A stretch of DNA of 64,000 bases from Streptomyces sp. cf386 (GTDB lineage: Bacteria > Actinomycetota > Actinomycetes > Streptomycetales > Streptomycetaceae), in the NCBI RefSeq assembly GCF_900103585.1, contig NZ_FNHV01000035.1, positions 1 to 64,000 of the forward strand, read 5' to 3'. The notes beneath the pieces were generated by a model that did not search any database, was not told the DNA's origin, and saw only the letters and a list, made by a program, of their open reading frames with translations. This document shows positions 34,815-42,904 of this stretch, piece by piece (position 1 is the first letter of the stretch; every line of letters starts with the position of its first letter). A program made the position numbers and the translations under genes.

Positions 34815-35267
34815 TCAGTGGAGTGCTTGAAGTTCGTCGGCGACCTCGGTCAGGTATCCGGTCAGAGTGCTGCCGTCGTCGTAGAGGTGGGAGACGTCCT
34901 GCCGGTTCCACGACCCGGTCAGTCCTGTCGCGGCGTCGATGAAGGTCCCGGTGAACGGGTCGTCAGGTTCGTCGGCGGTGAACGGGATCCATGTCGTCTC
35001 CCAGACCCCCGGGTGATTCAGCAGGTCGTAGGCGTCCAGGGCCTGGCGCACTCCGAGCAGCACCTCCCCCTCGGGCGTCAACGGCCCGACCGGCCCGCCG
35101 CAACGCCGCCACAGCGTACGAAGGTCGGCGGGGAGCCGGAACCCGAGCTCGGCCTCCGCCTCGGCGATCAGCTCGTCGGAGGCGCCGGGAGTCATCGGGG
35201 TAGCCGGCGGGTGGAGTCCCAGCCAGGACTCGACACGTTCCCAAGCCGCGATCACATCGTCACTCAT
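34815..35267 (-). CDS. SMI1/KNR4 (SUKH) family protein
   Basis: This 150-residue protein has the SUKH fold signature LIAEAEAELGFRLPADLRTL, followed by WRRCGGPVGPLTPEGEVL and WIPFTADEPDDPFTGTFIDA. SUKH proteins act widely as immunity proteins that neutralise nuclease and other polymorphic toxins, though many stand alone with unknown roles. It faces the exported NucA/NucB-like gene across a shared terminator. That is not the usual same-strand toxin-immunity order. The ATG at 35267 is the only good start. Confidence 0.88.
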   Translation of the reverse strand: MSDDVIAAWERVESWLGLHPPATPMTPGASDELIAEAEAELGFRLPADLRTLWRRCGGPVGPLTPEGEVLLGVRQALDAYDLLNHPGVWETTWIPFTADEPDDPFTGTFIDAATGLTGSWNRQDVSHLYDDGSTLTGYLTEVADELQALH

Positions 35268-35342
35268 GCGTTGATGCTATCGACGGGCAGGGGGGTGACG
35301 CCGAGGCTCCAGCCGCGAGCCACGGAGCCCCAGCAGAACCCG

Positions 35343-35372
35343 TTGGCGGACCAGAGCGACCACTGCTAGCTT
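35343..35372 (+). promoter_or_regulatory. Possible promoter for leader peptide and hydrolase
   Basis: TTGGCG (35343-35348) and TAGCTT (about 35367-35372) are spaced 18 bp and lie about 38 bp before the leader-peptide start. The match to a sigma-70-type promoter is fair, and no other promoter is evident in the spacer. Confidence 0.4.
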
Positions 35373-35409
35373 CCTGGAGGCCGTGCGAGAGAACGAGGAG
35401 GTGGTACCC

Positions 35410-35463
35410 GTGAACGCAGTTTCGACATGGGTGCTCCCCTCCGGGGTCACGGTCGGACGATAG
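35410..35463 (+). CDS. Putative 17-residue leader peptide
   Basis: A GTG-initiated frame of 17 codons (VNAVSTWVLPSGVTVGR, stop TAG) follows a very strong ribosome-binding site, GAGGAGG at 35395-35401 with 8-nt spacing. It ends 49 bp before the hydrolase start, and the hydrolase itself has only a moderate site (GAAAGG). Such a strong site on such a short frame suggests a leader peptide or translational coupling device. No codon run for a single amino acid is present, so the sensed signal is unclear. Confidence 0.45.
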   Translation: MNAVSTWVLPSGVTVGR

Positions 35464-35512
35464 GCAGGTCGTCCGGGAGCGCCGTTCAAGCGCACTCCCG
35501 AAAGGCACGACC

Positions 35513-36235
35513 ATGCACTTCACTTCCGAGCAGCGCCTCGACGACGGCGTCCTCCAACGCGAGTTCACCCTCGGCGAGATCCCCGGCACCCTGTGGACGC
35601 CTGAATCCGCCGCACCGGCTCCGCTGATCCTGATGGCCCACAACAACGGCCTGCCCAAGGGGCAAGCCCGGCTGGTGGCCCGTGCCCGGCACACCGCGGC
35701 GTACGGCTACGCGGTGGCCACCATCGACGCCGTCGGGTGCGGCGACCGGCCCCGTTCCGCCGCCGACGAGCAGGCCCGCGCCGACCTCCGCCGGGCGATG
35801 CAGGACGGCGAGCCGGTCGACGAGATCTTCGAGTCCTTCATCGGACCGCTGGTCGAAAAGGCGGTCCCGGAATGGCAGACCACTCTGGACGCCCTCCTTT
35901 CGCTGCCCGAGATCGGCGGCCCGGTCGGATACTCGGGGTGGATGGCCCTCGGCATCCGGCTTGCGGTGGTCGAGCCGCGCATCACCACCGCCGGTTTCTT
36001 CGCCGGGGGTTACGTGCCCCGCGCCCAGCGCGAGGAGGCACGGCAGGTCACCATTCCGCTGCTGTTCCTGCTGCAGTGGGACGACGAGGGGAACCCCCGG
36101 CAGCGCGCCCTGGACCTTTTCGACGCCTTCGGTACCAAGGAGAAGACGCTGCACGCCAATATGGGCGGGCACACCGGCACCCCGTGGTTCGAACTGGACG
36201 ACGGGAACCGGTTCTTCGGCCGACACCTGAAGTGA
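35513..36235 (+). CDS. Alpha/beta hydrolase (dienelactone-hydrolase-like)
   Basis: This 240-residue cytoplasmic alpha/beta hydrolase has a nucleophile elbow GYSGWM (Ser141). An acid is likely at Asp190 or Asp191 in FLLQWDDEGN, and the catalytic His220 lies in NMGGHTGTPWFE. The oxyanion loop follows ILMAHNNGLPKGQ. The size and order fit the dienelactone hydrolase or small esterase group. The substrate is unknown. It is monocistronic, preceded by a possible leader peptide and followed by a strong hairpin. Confidence 0.87.
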   Translation: MHFTSEQRLDDGVLQREFTLGEIPGTLWTPESAAPAPLILMAHNNGLPKGQARLVARARHTAAYGYAVATIDAVGCGDRPRSAADEQARADLRRAMQDGEPVDEIFESFIGPLVEKAVPEWQTTLDALLSLPEIGGPVGYSGWMALGIRLAVVEPRITTAGFFAGGYVPRAQREEARQVTIPLLFLLQWDDEGNPRQRALDLFDAFGTKEKTLHANMGGHTGTPWFELDDGNRFFGRHLK

Positions 36236-36275
36236 GGGCGCGCGTCCCCGAAAACCGCTGCTGAGCCGCGGACGC

Positions 36276-36317
36276 GGAGCCCGGGCGCCGGGGCGGTGTC
36301 CTGCGCGCCCGGGCTCC
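36276..36317. terminator. Hairpin terminator between convergent genes
   Basis: GGAGCCCGGGCGC (36276-36288) pairs exactly with 36305-36317. An outer GCGGACG/CGTCCGC pair can extend the stem. It lies between the hydrolase (+) and the membrane protein (-). The rest of this 242-bp spacer shows nothing else. Confidence 0.8.
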
Positions 36318-36477
36318 CGTCGTCCGCGACGTTCACCTCCCGCCCGCTGCGGGCGGCCGCACGGTCGTCGCGCTCGGCATGTCCTGGAGCGCCCCCACCC
36401 TGATCGCCTCCGCCGCCTCGCCGTCTTGCCGCCCAACGGGGCAGGGCGGGGCGGGCGCGGGTCCCGGCGGCCTCGCC

Positions 36478-39189
36478 TCAGCGACGGCCGCCGCCTCCGC
36501 CCGTGCTGGAACCGCTGGTCGTCGAGTTGACGCAGCCGGTGCAGGGACCTGTGCCCTGCTGCAGGTACCGGTACTGGTTCGCCAGATCGATCGCGGGCGT
36601 CAGCGAAGTGTCGTCGGTGGGGATGCCGATACCGAACCGGCCATAGAAGGCGAGCAGGCCGGCGTCGGCGCCTTCGACCGCCGCCCGGGTGCGGTCGTAG
36701 GCCACCGTCGTCAGGCGGCGGACGTCGATGCGCACGAGTCGGCCGCCGTCGGGCGGGGGCCGGCCGATTCCTTCGCCCCACCGGTGGAAGATCTTCTTCA
36801 CCGGGCCGTCCTCCACCAGCCCGCCGAGGTACTCCTTGACGAGCTGTACGGCCTGGTTGTCGCCCAGGTCGAGGGCGTCGAAGGTGCGGGTGATCGCGAG
36901 GGAGGCGAGCTCGGCGAACCGGTCGGTTTGTTCCTCCCGCTCTGCGGCGCGTTGTTGGCTCTCGTCGAGCTGATCGATCTGGCCGTCGAGGTCGTCGGCC
37001 TCCGGAGTCTGGCCGGGTTGTGGCGCCGGGTCGTCGAGCGCGAGTGTGGCGGCCTGGAAGCGGCCGACCTGCCGGGCGATGTCCAGCGCCGTCCGGTTCA
37101 CGGGCTCTCCGGGTGGCGAAGGAGCGGCCCGGTGTACGGCGAGAATCACGGCCCTCAGACGGGCAGCGGCACGGGGATGCGCCGAGACCTGCTGGTGGAT
37201 CTCCTTGTACGCGGCCGCAGCGCCCTCGGTGTACTGCCGACGCTGAACCTCGAGCGCGTATCTCTCGGCCACCGGCCGCTTCCATGCGCCCTCGGACACC
37301 GGCGCCATAACGACGAGGAACAGCAGGGCGACCATGATGCCGACGTTGATCCCCGAGAGGGACCGCCGTGCGAAGTTGGCGGTGATGCCCAGCGGCAGCC
37401 GGGACTCGCCGAAGCGTGCCGGGCGCAGCCGCCGTCTGACCCGCGCGACGTGGTCCGGCCAGCGCAGTACGACGTAACTGCCGACAGCCAGCAGCGTGTA
37501 GGCCGCCAGCCAGTACAGCCAGTGCACCTCGGTCAGTCCTTGGACCTTTTCCACCATGCCGCGCACAACAGTGACTTGGGACGGGGTGAACGACAGTACG
37601 TTGGCCAGCCACACCAGGAGCACGGTCAACACCAGGCCGAGTTCCACGGACAGCACGATGTCGGCCGCCGCCTGTACCGTCGGCCGCGTCGAGTCCTGCA
37701 ACTTTCGCCAGCCGCGCCAGGAGAGCCAGATGGCGAGCGGGAAGAAGAGTCCGGCGGCCGGCGTGAGAGTCAGTACGTCGCCGGAGACGAGCTGCTCGAC
37801 GGCGAGGACGACCAGAAACACGCCAGGGAGATCCGGAAGGTGGCGGACGATCAGTCGTTCGGACGCACCGCACCGCTTCACCGCGAGCAGCAACGTCCAG
37901 CCGCCGAAGAAGAGCAGCGCCACCAGGGGGACCAGACGAGAGGGGATTGCGCGGAACAGGAAGAGGAGCAGGGCCACCGGCGGGGCGACCGTGCACAGTG
38001 CGAGGGCGGCCGCGGCGACGTATCGGCGATGCCGGATCCAGCGGATCAGGGATTCGACGAGCAGCCCGCCCACTGTTTTCGGCACGACCATGAGGGCTGC
38101 CGCGAGGCCCAGGCCGAAGACCGCCCCGAAGAATCCGCCGAGGGCCGCCCTGATGGCGGCGAGGAGTGCAGACCCCGGTCCGTCGATCTCCTGCCGGGTG
38201 CCGAGGCGCCAGGCCGCCCACGCGCCGACCCCGAAGGTGACGTACAGGGCCAGGAGTTCCGGCACGTCGCTCGGTGACTCCTCGTCATCGCGGGCGGCCG
38301 ACGCGGGTCCGGTCGGAGTCGGTGTGGCCGGAGTCGGTGGGGCCGGAGCGCGTTCGGCCTGCGACCTGCGGGCGTGCAGCCGGCGGGCGACTTCGAGAAG
38401 GATCTCCAGATTGGGTACGTGGTACCCGGGCCTGACGAAATATGTCGGGAAGTCGCTGCCACGCGAGGTGACCAAGAGGTCGCCCTCGGCCGTGAGGGAG
38501 AGCGAGTCAACGTCCTCCCAGGCAGTGAAGTCGTCCCGGCCACGCCTGCGCCGTACGGTCAACCCGTCCTGGCTCAACACAAGGTCTCCGAAAGAGACTT
38601 CACCGCCACCCAGAGCCGTTTCGGCGGCCGCGGCCAGCTGCGCGTCCCGGATACCCTGCCGGATCGCCGGACCCCACTCCTCCTGAGGGAGCTGCGCGCC
38701 CCTGATCACCGTACGGGTGCGCAGGCCCCGGATCTTCTCCCCGCCGAGTGCGGGGCCACGGTGCGCTGCCCCGAGCGTGACGACCGTCCCCTCGGGGTTG
38801 GACAGCTTGTAGCGATTCGATCCGTTGGTGAAGACGGTGGTCGACCGCCAGGGATAGACCGCTTCCGCACCGTCGGCCGCGATCGCGACGAGGCCCTTCT
38901 CGTAAAGACGGAACTCCACTCTTGTGTGCCGCCGATACCACAACGCCCGGACAGCGAACGGCCCCAGCAACGCCGGCCCGCCGAACACACCGGCCGCAAC
39001 GGCCCCCTCCCAGCCGAAGAGAGCACCGAGGAGGAGAGTCAGGAGGTAGGTCAGGGCCGAGAAGGGGGCCAGGGCCAGCAGGAGCAACGCGTACGCGGAG
39101 GGCCTTCTGCGCTGCGGACGGTAGGTACGGCGATGACGCCCCAGCCCCGGGCGCTCCGCACCGTCCTCGGCGCCCATGAGCTCATCCAT
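36478..39189 (-). CDS. Large multi-pass membrane protein, unknown function
   Basis: This protein has about 903 residues. Two membrane helices near the N-terminus (YALLLLALAPFSALTYLLTL) precede a soluble beta-rich region with two PH-like blocks (FRLYEKGLVAIAADGAEAVY; DLVLSQDGLTVRRRR, WEDVDSLSLT). A Pro/Thr/Ala-rich linker follows, then about eight to ten membrane segments (residues 325-560) and one more (GIMVALLFLVVMAPVSE). The last 270 residues are soluble and helical, ending in CTGCVNSTT and a Gly/Ser tail. I do not recognise the family. The ATG at 39189 (MDELMGAED) is used, and one four codons later is equally possible. Confidence 0.75.
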   Translation of the reverse strand: MDELMGAEDGAERPGLGRHRRTYRPQRRRPSAYALLLLALAPFSALTYLLTLLLGALFGWEGAVAAGVFGGPALLGPFAVRALWYRRHTRVEFRLYEKGLVAIAADGAEAVYPWRSTTVFTNGSNRYKLSNPEGTVVTLGAAHRGPALGGEKIRGLRTRTVIRGAQLPQEEWGPAIRQGIRDAQLAAAAETALGGGEVSFGDLVLSQDGLTVRRRRGRDDFTAWEDVDSLSLTAEGDLLVTSRGSDFPTYFVRPGYHVPNLEILLEVARRLHARRSQAERAPAPPTPATPTPTGPASAARDDEESPSDVPELLALYVTFGVGAWAAWRLGTRQEIDGPGSALLAAIRAALGGFFGAVFGLGLAAALMVVPKTVGGLLVESLIRWIRHRRYVAAAALALCTVAPPVALLLFLFRAIPSRLVPLVALLFFGGWTLLLAVKRCGASERLIVRHLPDLPGVFLVVLAVEQLVSGDVLTLTPAAGLFFPLAIWLSWRGWRKLQDSTRPTVQAAADIVLSVELGLVLTVLLVWLANVLSFTPSQVTVVRGMVEKVQGLTEVHWLYWLAAYTLLAVGSYVVLRWPDHVARVRRRLRPARFGESRLPLGITANFARRSLSGINVGIMVALLFLVVMAPVSEGAWKRPVAERYALEVQRRQYTEGAAAAYKEIHQQVSAHPRAAARLRAVILAVHRAAPSPPGEPVNRTALDIARQVGRFQAATLALDDPAPQPGQTPEADDLDGQIDQLDESQQRAAEREEQTDRFAELASLAITRTFDALDLGDNQAVQLVKEYLGGLVEDGPVKKIFHRWGEGIGRPPPDGGRLVRIDVRRLTTVAYDRTRAAVEGADAGLLAFYGRFGIGIPTDDTSLTPAIDLANQYRYLQQGTGPCTGCVNSTTSGSSTGGGGGRR

Positions 39190-39476
39190 CTCAGAAGCGT
39201 CCCGCACAACACCTCTTGGGTGACAGCCAGTTGATGTTGCAGGGCACGGTAGCACCACCTGTGAAAATGAGCTGGTGGGAGATAGGTCGACTCTCCGTGG
39301 GCCTGCGGATAGCCGATTGCGGAGATGTCCTGGGCCAGGTCCGCAAGGGTGACCTCGACGTTCGACGACGACACCGGTTCCTGGTCCAGCGGCCGCAAGG
39401 CATACACGTCACTCACCGCTTCCAGATCCACCGAGACCTCGTCATAGTCCTCGGCAAAGCGCTGGAACGCGGTCAT
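39051..39476 (-). CDS. Hypothetical protein overlapping the membrane-protein start
   Basis: The first 95 residues look genuinely coding (FQRFAEDYDEVSVDLEAVSD; VEVTLADLAQDISAIGYPQA; STYLPPAHFHRWCYRALQHQ). The last 45 read through the start of the membrane-protein gene in another frame and look like shadow sequence. Either two genes overlap by about 140 bp, or the true end was lost through a frameshift near 39190. The Trp/His/Tyr-rich core has no family I recognise. Confidence 0.45.
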   Translation of the reverse strand: MTAFQRFAEDYDEVSVDLEAVSDVYALRPLDQEPVSSSNVEVTLADLAQDISAIGYPQAHGESTYLPPAHFHRWCYRALQHQLAVTQEVLCGTLLRWMSSWAPRTVRSARGWGVIAVPTVRSAEGPPRTRCSCWPWPPSRP

Positions 39477-39542
39477 CGAGGCCCCGCCAGGTGGTGTCCC
39501 ACCAAGTGGTGTAACGCTTCCCTCTGATCGGACCCAGAGGAC

Positions 39543-40007
39543 TCACCACGAATCCCTCCTGATGCCCAGGTCTTCCCGGGCTCGCTCGTGGTACGTGTTC
39601 AGTCGCTCATGGAGGCCGCCGACCACGGGTGGAGGTTCGTGCGTGCGCGCCAGTTTGATCATCTCCCACAGGGCCACGTTGACTTCATGGGCTGCCTCGA
39701 TGGCGGGTGGATCAGCCAGCATCACGAGCGCTTCGAAGAGGGCCGAGCGTTTGCGCTCTCCTTCCTCCATCTCCGCCATGAACTCCTTGTGAGTCTCTGA
39801 GCCTTCCTCGGCCAGCCGAGAGTGTTTGGAGGCGTCAGCGACCTCCTTCACACACGCGGCGTACTCGATGTAGGTGTCCAGCTTTCGTTGGTCCCAGCGG
39901 GTCTCCATCGTGCGCCGATGCCTCGCACGTTCGGCCATGGTGACGGACAGATACGAAGTCAGGGCCCCGACGAGTACGCCCACCAGCGTCACTATCTGAC
40001 TGATCAT
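39543..40007 (-). CDS. Small membrane-anchored hypothetical protein
   Basis: This 154-residue protein has one N-terminal membrane helix (MISQIVTLVGVLVGALTSYL) and a long charged helical domain (KLDTYIEYAACVKEVADASK; ETHKEFMAEMEEGERKRSAL), probably a coiled coil. This layout is common among small actinobacterial anchored proteins without known function. It lies upstream of the two preceding minus-strand genes and may belong to their transcript. Confidence 0.72.
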   Translation of the reverse strand: MISQIVTLVGVLVGALTSYLSVTMAERARHRRTMETRWDQRKLDTYIEYAACVKEVADASKHSRLAEEGSETHKEFMAEMEEGERKRSALFEALVMLADPPAIEAAHEVNVALWEMIKLARTHEPPPVVGGLHERLNTYHERAREDLGIRRDSW

Positions 40008-40199
40008 GTCCGCGACCGTATCGTCAGCTGATCAAGGCGTGGCCGCAGCCTCCAGTTGCGGTCGCCGTGGAGGACGAAGTGGGGCAGGCCCCAGCGCCGG
40101 TAGTGGTCGGCCGGCAGGCCCCCGCACGCCAGAACACGTACACCCAGGTCAAAGACCCGGCTGTTCCTGGTTGTCCAGGCCCGTGAACGGCTGTCGCAG

Positions 40200-40635
40200 C
40201 CGGGCCAGGATTGTCGCCGCCAGCATGGCGGTCACGAACGCCGTGCGCACAGCGATCGAGCAGGAACTCACGGAAGGACGCGACCTTCGCGAGGCCCTGA
40301 CGTCTTTCGCGTCCCGCGTGGTGACGGAGGCGTTCCCGTCCTCGGACTACGTGAGGTTCCGACGGCTGTCCGCACGGGGGCGTGCTCTGCACCACGGCTC
40401 CCGGAGGCAGTGCGTGAGCGTCCCGAGCGGATGCTGGAGGAGCGGTTCGAGCAACTGGCGACGGACGGCCTCATCCGGACGGCCGACCCGTGCCGTGCAG
40501 CACTTCACCGCCCTGACCTTTCTCCTCGCCATGGACGCGCTCGACGAGGACGACCCCGAGAGCGCGGTGGAGGAATCGGAAATCCTCGCGATCATCGCCG
40601 ATGGCGTCGACACGTTCCTTCGCGCCTACCGCTGA
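40200..40635 (+). pseudogene. TetR/AcrR regulator C-terminal remnant
   Basis: Two frames together encode the ligand-binding domain of a TetR regulator. They read AVRTAIEQELTEGRDLREAL with TSFASRVVTEAFPSSDYVRF in frame one, MLEERFEQLATDGLIRTADP in frame two (about 40398-40490), then AVQHFTALTFLLAMDALDED and ILAIIADGVDTFLRAYR back in frame one. Two opposite indels are implied. The DNA-binding part is missing. The preceding stretch (about 40008-40200) holds only a short unidentified minus-strand remnant. Confidence 0.65.
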
Positions 40636-40718
40636 CCTCGCCTACCGCCGGCCTCGGGGTGTGTTGGTTGTCCAGTCCAATTCATTGCGGGACGGGACCG
40701 CTCTCCAGGAACAGGGAA

Positions 40719-41687
40719 TCACGCAGCCGGCGTCCCGCCTACCTTGTCCACGAGTCCGACATCCAGCAGCGCCTCGTCCGCCGAGCCCAGGAAGTCGAGG
40801 GACTTCTTGTCGAAGACCCAGACCGTGCGGCCGTCGCGCTCCTCGAAACTCAGGCCGATGCCGGAGCGGCCGGTGTAGTCCTTGGCGACGGGGACGACCG
40901 AGACGCCTGGGATCTTTGCGGCCGCCCGGTAGAGCGCGGCGTCCAGTTCGGGCAGGAACGTGGCGTCGGGCAGCATGTCGCCGATCTTCTCCAGCGCCGC
41001 GCTCTGTCTGGTCTGCCCCTCCCCCCTCGTACCGGCGTAGATCTTCTCCAGCAGCGCATCGGGGTCGGTGGGCAGCGCCTGAAGCTCACGGAACGTGGTG
41101 ACGTTCGGGTCGGGGCTCAGCCTCATGTCGTGAGTGCCCTTGGAGTACGAGGAGAACGGGTCCCGGGGCCGGAACGGCGGACCCACCAGCACCGTGACCC
41201 GGCGCAGCCCCGCGCGCTGGCCGTCGACGGCGGTCCAACTCTCTTCACGCAGGACCCGGATGTCGTTGTCCGAGAACTTCATGGAGCCCTGAGTGCGGAC
41301 ATAGATGTACTGGTCGTCCCTGACGGGCACGGTCTTCTTCGCGGCGGCGACCTCGGCGATGCGATGGAGGAGGTCGACCGCGTCCACGTCGGTCGTGGCG
41401 GTCTTGGACCCGCCGCCGACAAGCACTGCGGCGAAGATCACCGCCGCGGTGGCGAGGGGAACGCCGATGACAGCGAACCGGCGGCGGGGACCGCGCCCTC
41501 GCCGGCCGGGTGCAGGTGCCGTCGCGACGTCCGGGAGTTCCGGGGCGGCCGGCTCGGTGAATTCTCTGAACTCGGTGAGCTCTCTCATCAGATGGCCCTT
41601 CAGAAGGTCGTGGCGGTCGCTCGTCAGGACCGGCTCACCCGGGCTCGGCAGGAGCCTGGCCAGTTCCTCGCGCTCTTCGGGGTTCAT
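40719..41687 (-). CDS. CU044_5270 family protein (sigma-factor partner)
   Basis: This 322-residue protein has a short cytoplasmic N-terminal part (EELARLLPSPGEPVLTSDRH; HLMRELTEF), one membrane helix (FAVIGVPLATAAVIFAAVLV) and an extracytoplasmic domain. Family features include VDAVDLLHRIAEVAAAKKTV, DDQYIYVRTQGS and SPDPNVTTFRELQALPTDPD. Members sit next to ECF sigma factor genes and are thought to act as their anti-sigma or sensory partner. The ATG at 41687 overlaps the last codons of the sigma gene as ATGA, and AGGAGAAG precedes it. The partner gene now carries a premature stop. Confidence 0.88.
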   Translation of the reverse strand: MNPEEREELARLLPSPGEPVLTSDRHDLLKGHLMRELTEFREFTEPAAPELPDVATAPAPGRRGRGPRRRFAVIGVPLATAAVIFAAVLVGGGSKTATTDVDAVDLLHRIAEVAAAKKTVPVRDDQYIYVRTQGSMKFSDNDIRVLREESWTAVDGQRAGLRRVTVLVGPPFRPRDPFSSYSKGTHDMRLSPDPNVTTFRELQALPTDPDALLEKIYAGTRGEGQTRQSAALEKIGDMLPDATFLPELDAALYRAAAKIPGVSVVPVAKDYTGRSGIGLSFEERDGRTVWVFDKKSLDFLGSADEALLDVGLVDKVGGTPAA

Positions 41688-42490
41688 CGGTGCTTCTCCT
41701 GTGTCGACCGGGCCGTTTCGGGACGGCCATCCGGTACCTGTCCGGTGCGCGGGCCGAGTCCCGGTTTCTCCTGCTGAGGTGGAACATCCGGTATCGCGGC
41801 GGCACTTGGCTCCCCCGGGTATGTGGCCGGCCGCCCGGCTGACGTGCGCCGGGCCAACTCCGCGTCCGACAACGTCCGTAGACGCTGCCTTGCCCGGGCG
41901 AGCCGCGACCGTACGGTGCTCGCCGGCACGCCGAGGGCCTCGCCTGCGGCCGCGTAGCTCAGTTACGACCAGACGCACAGGGCGAACACCTCGCCCTCGG
42001 CTCTGCGTAGCCGGCCGAGCGCGGTACGCGCGGCGGCGAGCTGCTCTGCCTTCTCCATACGGCCCACGAGGTCGTCGGCGAAGTCCGGCAGGGTGTCACG
42101 GTCCTCCGGGCGGTCCGGGAGCCTGGCCAGCGCGGCGCTGTGCCGGCGGGCTGCGCGGCGCGTGTTGCGCAGAACGTTGGTGGCGATGCCGTACAACCAG
42201 GGGCGCAGTCCGTCGCCGTCGGGCACGTCGGCGTCTTCGTCCAGGGCCGCGGCTTCAGGTCTCAGCCTCTCCCTGAGCCGCCAGGCTTCCAGGAAGGTCA
42301 GGGACACCACGTCCTCCGCAGTGCCCCGGTCTGCCGACAGGCGGGCGGCATGACCGTAGACGGCCCGGGCATGCGCGGCGAACAGTTCGGCGAAGGCTTC
42401 CGGATCGCCGGCGCGTATCCGGTCACGCAGGGAAGGTTCCACAACCCGCCCTGTCCGTTCGGCACTTGTCGTCTCAGTGGCGACGATCAC
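41684..42490 (-). pseudogene. ECF sigma factor with in-frame premature stop
   Basis: Region 2 is intact (FAELFAAHARAVYGHAARLS; DVVSLTFLEAWRLRERLRPE). Region 4 starts with GRLRRAEGEVFALCVWS and is then interrupted by TAA at 41963-41965. In the same frame it continues LSYAAAGEALGVPASTVRSR and LARARQRLRTLSDAELARR to a stop overlapping the CU044_5270 start. Relatives have Gly or a similar residue at the stop. The truncated product (about 175 residues) lacks the -35 recognition helix. GTG at 42490 is taken as start, with GGAGG about 13 nt upstream. Everything else is in frame, so the loss looks recent. Confidence 0.82.
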
Positions 42491-42904
42491 ATCACGAGCG
42501 GATCCTCCAACTCGCCTCCTGTGACCGGCCGCGTTCCCAAAGCGTGCCCATAGAGCGGTCAACACCGGTCAGCAGCAGTGCGATCCCGCACTCCCGACCG
42601 CCACGCCAGGGTTGCGTGCCCGCCCGCGTCCCGCTGCGGGCCGAGCTGACCTTCTCCGGAAGCGCTGTCTCAGGCGGCGAAAGGCTGGTCGCCTTCTACC
42701 GGTTTCACCAGGGGACGACCGCGTCCACGAATACTGGCGGCCCTCGCACCGCTCAGGTGGACCGGCGGGCGCCGCGGGCGCGGGCCGACCGGCGATCCAG
42801 CCAGACATTGCTGCGCCTGGTGGCGATGATTGCGGAACTCGCGGGACGCTACGCTGAGGCCTCTGTGCCGGAACAGGCCATGTGGTGCTGGGGAGTTGGG
42901 AAGA

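Noticed and set aside
35486..38221. A 911-codon minus-strand open frame
   Set aside because: It is an Arg/Pro/Gly-rich shadow of the membrane-protein gene and is antisense to the hydrolase.
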